Shown: piece after piece, positions 52,293 through 64,000 of the stretch
Position numbering within the stretch: position 1 is the first letter of the stretch
How the letters are laid out: each line of letters begins with the position of its first letter
Assembly (NCBI GenBank): GCA_023630585.1
Contig: CM042551.1
Span: 3,601,001-3,665,000, forward strand
Direction of reading: 5' to 3'
DNA length: 64,000 nucleotides
DNA from: Cranoglanis bouderius
Lineage: Eukaryota; Chordata; Actinopteri; Siluriformes; Cranoglanididae
Notes under the pieces: model-generated
What the model saw: only the letters and a program-made list of their open reading frames with translations
Databases searched by the model: none
What the model was told of the DNA's origin: nothing
Program-made: the position numbers and the translations under genes

Positions 52293-54257
52293 TATCAACG
52301 CTAACACCCCTTTTCCAACCCGATAAATAAAATCAAACGCCAAACACAGTCATTCTGCGATCTGATCAGAGGAAACCCACAGGGAACAATGCTAGGTCCA
52401 ATCGTAATTCCTTACCCCTTCCCTCCTGCAACTCTTATTTATTTATACATTTACTGTTCAAGATGAGACGTGGCGTCTTCGGACCACCTCCCTGCACTAT
52501 CCTAACACGCTATTTCTCCGAAAGCATAGTAACGAAAAGGAAAAAAAAAAAAAAAAAAAAAAAAAAAAGAAATCAAAAATATCAATGACAAATGCCCAGG
52601 TTATAAATAATACACTCAAAAAAACAAAAAAAAAAAAAACCCAAACAAAAACAATTTAAAAAAACCAAACTGCATGTTTATGTGTATATTTCCGCAAAGC
52701 CGTCCCCCGTCCCATACCATGTTAATGCGTTTATTAGTAACCAACTTTAAAAGCACTGACGTTTGGTTATGACAGCTCCTAACATCAGCGTCTTTGTATT
52801 TCTATTCGCCGACACCGACACACATCATCAACGACTTTTCCTTTATTATTATTATTATTTTTTTAAATTATTATTATTCATAAAAAATGTTTTTAAAGGA
52901 AGCATATTACAGTCCATGTACGTACACGTACACGTGCGCTCCGTTTTGAGACCCTGTTCATACAGTCTGGGTTAAAACCTCCAACCTGAGGGGTAGTTTG
53001 GACCAAATTACGCTAACAATCGTATTAATTCATGCAAAAAATAACGGTACTAGGACTGGGCGAGACGTCTAATATGTATATTCACCTGCTTTTCTGAGAG
53101 TGTCGTAGGTTTCTCCAGAGCTTCTACAAGCCCAGATGTACCAACGGTTTCATATTCGTTCTTTTAACTTAATAAATAACTTAACAAGCAAAAGTGAGGT
53201 TACTGTTTAGCTTGCGCAAGAAGCGTATCGTAAAATTCCTTGTTAGCTACTGTATGGTCAAACTACCCCTTTGCGTCTTTCGTACACTCCGTCTGCTCGC
53301 CTTTAACGTTGCTCGTTCCGTCCCTGAACGTGTAATAAAGGCGATCTAGGCCTCGAGAGATGAATTTAAATAATATAAACACGACTAGAGGCGTGAATTA
53401 GGTTAACCGACCAGGACTGTGAAAACCTGAGACGCTACACTAGCCGAGACAGAATAACTCCCCTAACTCCCGTCCCACGAGTGGTTACAGCGCTTCAGGA
53501 TTATTTTCATATACACGGATTACCGTTACGTATACATACACGCGAAATCGTTACTTTTTTTTTTTTTTTTTTTTTTACACACCGTTTACGTCGGAGAATT
53601 CGGACCTCCTGCTAAAAACCTAAGCGCTCTTTAATAGAAGTGATTCGAGATTTCAACTACGGATTGCTAACTGGATTTTAAAGGCTGGGAGGACGATGGA
53701 AGAAATAACGAGAATGACAGCATCTTCTTTTGTTCCCGGTTAGTCGAGATGGGTAAAAAAAAAAAAAACACAAACAAACAAAAAAAGCAACATTATATAT
53801 ACTATAAATGGAAAAAAAAAAGGGTCTCGGCTAGTTTCTAATGAGCGGACGCCGTTTTACATTCAGAGAAAAGAAAGAAAAAAAAACAACAAAACAACAA
53901 AAGGCGTCACCCAAAGTGAATCTCATCCACGCATGGTTAAAGCAGCGCCCCCTGGAGGCCAACCGAGCAAATAATATAGGAGAAGAAAAAAATAAAAATA
54001 AAAAAAAAGGTAGAGAAGTGGTTTGACTAATTGTATTAATAGTACAGCCTGCATATGGAATTTCAATCTTGTGCCTAAAGGAGGAAATTAGCAGCGTTTT
54101 GTATCAGAGAACAGTCTGAATGAACTAAACAGGTGGATATTTATTGGTCAAACTGGATGTACAGACACAAATCCCCAAATCTGCAGTGTTCTAACCCTGC
54201 AGCCTCCTCCTCGCTCTCTATTTCACTCTATTTCTCTTTGTTGGCCCATATTCGCAG

Positions 54258-54320
<63 letters not shown>

Positions 54321-54328
54321 GTGAAGGC
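51770..54328 (-). other. dnm2: Putative long dnm2 3' UTR
   Basis: No open coding signal or recognisable transposon is seen in about 2.55 kb after the stop. On the - strand AATAAA lies at 51785-51780, followed by GT-rich sequence (TGTGGTGATTGGTG), a good polyadenylation context. The stretch contains a (CA)26 array on the transcript (54309-54257), poly(A)/poly(T) runs near 52541-52568, 53557-53575 and 53755-53768, and an (ATC) array near 52260-52290. The UTR end is inferred, and some of this may be intergenic. Confidence 0.45.
54257..54309. repeat. (TG)26 array just after the dnm2 stop
   Basis: On the dnm2 transcript this is (CA)26 beginning about 20 nt after the stop codon. Confidence 0.9.
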
Positions 54329-63461
<9,133 letters not shown>

Positions 63462-64000
63462 CTGTGCAGAGGGACGGGAGGGAAAACGTCACGGGAGACA
63501 GTAGACATTCGGCTTTACCAAAACACACACACACAGAGACACACAGATAGACACAGACAGACTGACAGACAGACACACACACACACACAGGTCTCAGGCT
63601 GAGAGCAGCTGTGTATAAAAACACTCACAGGCTCACAGGGAAAACCTGCTCACACTTACCTGCACAGGAACACTGGATTCAACAGGGACAACAATCTGTA
63701 CTGCGTGATTCGCAAAATTATTATTTTAAATGGCTATTTATTATTTTTATTAAAATTGTTCATGAAAGTTGATGCATTGTTTGTTTTTTATTTCTATTCG
63801 CGACATTTCTGATATTTTTCCTTTTTTTTTTGACGGTTTAACATATTTTCATGTTTCAACCATGAATAAAACAATGAATAAAACGGGGCTTAGTTGTTTT
63901 ATTTAATTAATTTCATTCATTTTATTTAAATTGCGGCTGTCAGAACAAATGTCACTGTTCGAATACTAATTGAACAACTAATTGCAAAAAAAAAAAAGTA

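Overview
The window is animal nuclear DNA from a ray-finned fish. It has GT-AG introns, AT-rich intergenic DNA dense in (CA)n, (TA)n and (GA)n arrays, many broken Tc1-type DNA transposons and tRNA- or 5S-derived SINEs. A catfish-like genome is plausible from the repeat style, but this is not proven. There is no bacterial-type gene, CRISPR array or operon.

Three protein-coding genes can be read. (1) On the + strand at 10635-16356 is a three-exon type II membrane ligand of the TNF superfamily (189 aa), of the small divergent CD70/TNFSF9/GITRL/OX40L kind. (2) On the - strand at 39072-35201 is a four-exon TNF superfamily ligand (245 aa) that matches LIGHT (TNFSF14) in its N-terminal PSVFVVDG motif, its AHLT strand-A motif and its C-terminal LVRL...FFGMFML end. 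(3) On the - strand at 63461-54329 are the last seven coding exons of dynamin 2 (342 aa: most of the PH domain, the GED and the proline-rich tail ending RPAEPSLLD). Its 5' half lies beyond the right edge, and a long 3' UTR probably reaches about 51.78 kb. TNFSF ligands beside DNM2 recall human 19p13, where CD70, TNFSF9, TNFSF14 and DNM2 all lie. The TNF ligands would act at the surface of immune cells. Dynamin 2 is the endocytic membrane-scission GTPase, and its presence here reflects synteny rather than a shared pathway.

Layout: 1-10.6 kb is intergenic with three Tc1 relics (1.33-2.49, 4.54-5.32, 5.73-7.23 kb). 10.6-16.5 kb is the first TNF ligand, with a Tc1 relic and a nested SINE in intron 1. 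16.5-34.6 kb is repeat-rich intergenic DNA (SINEs, Tc1, MITEs, a full SINE with 12-base target duplications). 34.6-39.1 kb is tnfsf14. 39.1-51.7 kb is intergenic with MITEs, a Tc1 relic, SINEs and a 5S-rRNA-derived SINE. 51.8-63.5 kb is the dnm2 3' end. Its introns carry minisatellites, a large inverted repeat, a Tc1 transposase with an intact DDE triad and GT microsatellites directly at splice sites.

Exon borders are manual reads of splice sites and reading frame; UTR ends and repeat borders are approximate. I found no wholly new system. The most useful leads are the unassigned TNF ligand, the proline-rich tail of the LIGHT protein, microsatellite-bounded dnm2 exons and several multi-copy repeat families.
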